Part shown: piece by piece, positions 13,105 through 14,479 of the stretch | Layout of the letters: every line of letters starts with the position of its first letter | Numbering within the stretch: position 1 is the stretch's first letter | Assembly: GCA_002477275.1 (NCBI GenBank) | Contig: DLOU01000051.1 | Location: forward strand, 179-14,657 | DNA length: 14,479 bases | From: Caryophanales bacterium UBA7476 | GTDB lineage: Bacteria > Bacillota_I > Bacilli_A > RF39 > UBA660 | Direction: 5' to 3' | Translations under genes and position numbers: made by a program | The notes under the pieces: model-generated | Database searches by the model: none | What the model was told of the DNA's origin: nothing | Seen by the model: only the letters and a program-made list of their open reading frames with translations

Positions 13105-13114
13105 ATGATATTTT
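13086..13114 (+). promoter_or_regulatory. promoter for the AAA_14/DUF4143 gene
   Basis: TTGACA (13086-13091), a 17-base spacer containing the third TACGG, and TATTTT (13109-13114) with TGA before it (extended -10). Confidence 0.7.
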
Positions 13115-13145
13115 TAAGTAAACTTATAAAGGAGTTTGATAAATA

Positions 13146-14429
13146 ATGAAAATAGAAAATTATAAAAAACGAGTCTTAGATCAAAAAATAGAAACATATT
13201 TGAAATTATTTGGTGCAGTATGCATAGAAGGGCCAAAATATTGCGGTAAAACATGGCTAGGAAAATATCATTCAAATAGTATGGTGCTTTTACATAATGA
13301 TAATACAAATGAAACTACAAATTTGATTGAATTAGCCAAAATGTCTCCTACAACGATTTTAGAAGGAGAAACGCCAAGATTGATAGATGAATGGCAAGAA
13401 GCCACAAATTTATGGGATGCTATAAGAATAGATGTTGATAATAAAGGAAAAAAAGGACAATATATTTTAACAGGTTCGTCTACTCCAAATAGAAAAGGAA
13501 TATTGCATAGTGGAGCAGGACGATTTGGAAAAATCAGAATGAGACCAATGAGCTTGTATGAATCTGGCGATTCGACTGGCGATATATCACTTAAAGATAT
13601 CTGTGATGGAAAAATAATTCATAAACTAACAGGTGATATTGATATAAAACGATTGGCAAAGCTAATTATAAGAGGTGGATTTCCAGGTAATATTGAATTA
13701 TCAACTAAGGAAGTTTCAGTTACAATTAATGAATACATTAATTTAATAATAGATGATGATATTAATAGATTAGATAACATTAAAAGAGATTCACATAAAG
13801 TAAAACTATTATTAAAGTCACTTGCAAGAAATGAAAGTACGACAGTATCAAACAAGACATTAATAAGAGATATAAAAGATAAAGATTTAGAAGATATAGA
13901 TAAAGAAACAGTGCAAATATATTTAGATGCGTTAAATCGATTGTTTTTGTTGGATAATGATGAACCTTTTTCAACAAATATACGTTCATCAGTTAGAGTA
14001 AAACAATCAGAGAAAAGACATTTTACTGATCCATCAATTACTTGTTCTTTACTAAATATTAAAAGCGAGGATATGCTAATAAAAGATTTAGAAACATTTG
14101 GATTATTATTTGAAGCACTAGTAGAAAGAGACTTAAAAGTGTATGCTGATAGCTTCAATGCAAAATGCTATCATTATCAAGACTATCAAGAAAAAGAAAT
14201 AGATAGTATTATAGAATTAGAGGATGGGGATTGGTGTGCATTTGAAATAAAATTAGGTGCACATCAAATAGAAGAAGCTGCTCAAAATTTATTAAAAATA
14301 AAAAATGATATAGTGGCAGAAAATGGTAAGCCACCTAAAGTGCTTTGCGTAATTTGTGGATTAACAAGTTCTTCATATAAAAGACCAGATGGTGTTTATG
14401 TAGTACCAATAACTGCATTAAAACCTTAA
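13146..14429 (+). CDS. AAA_14/DUF4143 ATP-binding protein
   Basis: A 427-residue, full-length member of the AAA ATPase family with a DUF4143 C-terminal domain (PF13173 plus PF13635). Seen: Walker A GPKYCGKT (29-36), Walker B-like RLIDEWQ (78-84), sensor stretch ILTGSS (107-112), the conserved GRFGKIRMRPMSLYE (125-139), RGGFPG (176-181), and the C-terminal PD-(D/E)XK-like core D353 ... E367-I-K369 in FEIKLG. These proteins are common, often mobile or toxin-associated loci of unclear role; the C-terminal fold resembles nucleases. AAAGGAG 11 bases upstream supports the ATG. The gene is alone, behind a promoter overlapped by TACGG repeats, and may be autoregulated. GC-richer codons such as ggc and cga are slightly more frequent here than in neighbours, hinting at separate ancestry. 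Confidence 0.92.
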   Translation: MKIENYKKRVLDQKIETYLKLFGAVCIEGPKYCGKTWLGKYHSNSMVLLHNDNTNETTNLIELAKMSPTTILEGETPRLIDEWQEATNLWDAIRIDVDNKGKKGQYILTGSSTPNRKGILHSGAGRFGKIRMRPMSLYESGDSTGDISLKDICDGKIIHKLTGDIDIKRLAKLIIRGGFPGNIELSTKEVSVTINEYINLIIDDDINRLDNIKRDSHKVKLLLKSLARNESTTVSNKTLIRDIKDKDLEDIDKETVQIYLDALNRLFLLDNDEPFSTNIRSSVRVKQSEKRHFTDPSITCSLLNIKSEDMLIKDLETFGLLFEALVERDLKVYADSFNAKCYHYQDYQEKEIDSIIELEDGDWCAFEIKLGAHQIEEAAQNLLKIKNDIVAENGKPPKVLCVICGLTSSSYKRPDGVYVVPITALKP

Positions 14430-14437
14430 GAAATAAA

Positions 14438-14462
14438 AGAGTGTATATAAAATATACATTCT
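14438..14462. terminator. hairpin terminator, best for a minus-strand gene from the right
   Basis: AGAGTGTATAT (14438-14448) pairs with ATATACATTCT (14452-14462), one G·T, around AAA. Read on the minus strand it is followed by TTTTATTT, so it could end a gene entering from the right edge; on the plus strand the T-run is missing. A TTGACA at 14470-14475 may be the start of a promoter cut by the window end. Confidence 0.5.
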
Positions 14463-14479
14463 CAGACTGTTGACAAAAG

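Noticed and set aside
13619..14158. 179-codon minus-strand frame within the DUF4143 gene
   Set aside because: It is a Ser-rich shadow of the coding strand with no RBS or known domain.

Overview
This is an AT-rich window with dense short intergenic regions, Shine-Dalgarno sites of the AGGAGG type, and many extended -10 promoters (TGnTATAAT-like). It looks like a low-GC Bacillota chromosome, probably an uncultured gut Bacilli/Clostridia-type lineage; that placement is inference from composition and gene families. Stop codons are almost all TAA or TAG. TGA ends one gene, at an ATGA stop/start overlap, and interrupts another.

Left third (1-4600). The tail of an acyltransferase-3 membrane protein meets, at a shared bidirectional terminator, a minus-strand ABC-2 exporter operon (ATPase plus two permeases, COG4586/COG4587/COG3694-like). 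The operon is preceded by a strong promoter and two tandem copies of a structured leader, each ending in its own intrinsic terminator: a candidate tandem riboswitch of unproven class. Upstream lie a small membrane-anchored leucine-rich-repeat protein and an unrecognised 280-residue protein whose likely true start is cut off by an A10 tract.

Middle (4600-8250). An ABC-F ATPase of the ribosome-protection type has a textbook attenuation leader: a 14-codon leader ORF whose stop abuts alternative hairpins, then a 12-bp terminator. A small two-TM protein follows on the other strand. Next is a CPBP intramembrane protease whose reading frame is complete except for one TGA exactly where the conserved HxxWN motif should carry Trp.

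Right part (8250-12930). This accessory block is bracketed by a 52-bp direct repeat (47/52 identical). It holds an unrecognised 372-residue protein followed by an XRE regulator, an unrecognised 203-residue protein paired with a calcineurin-like phosphoesterase, and an Abi_2 (AbiD/AbiF) HEPN protein. Two bases after the abi stop codon sits a near-consensus promoter driving a compact structured RNA of about 62 nt. This HEPN protein plus small RNA pair is the best candidate for an unusual system: an RNA-antitoxin-like abortive-infection module. A 54-residue gene with a strong promoter and RBS is convergent with it.

Right end (12930-14479). A complete AAA_14/DUF4143 ATPase is expressed from a promoter that overlaps three TACGG iterons spaced exactly 23 bp apart, next to an A18 tract.
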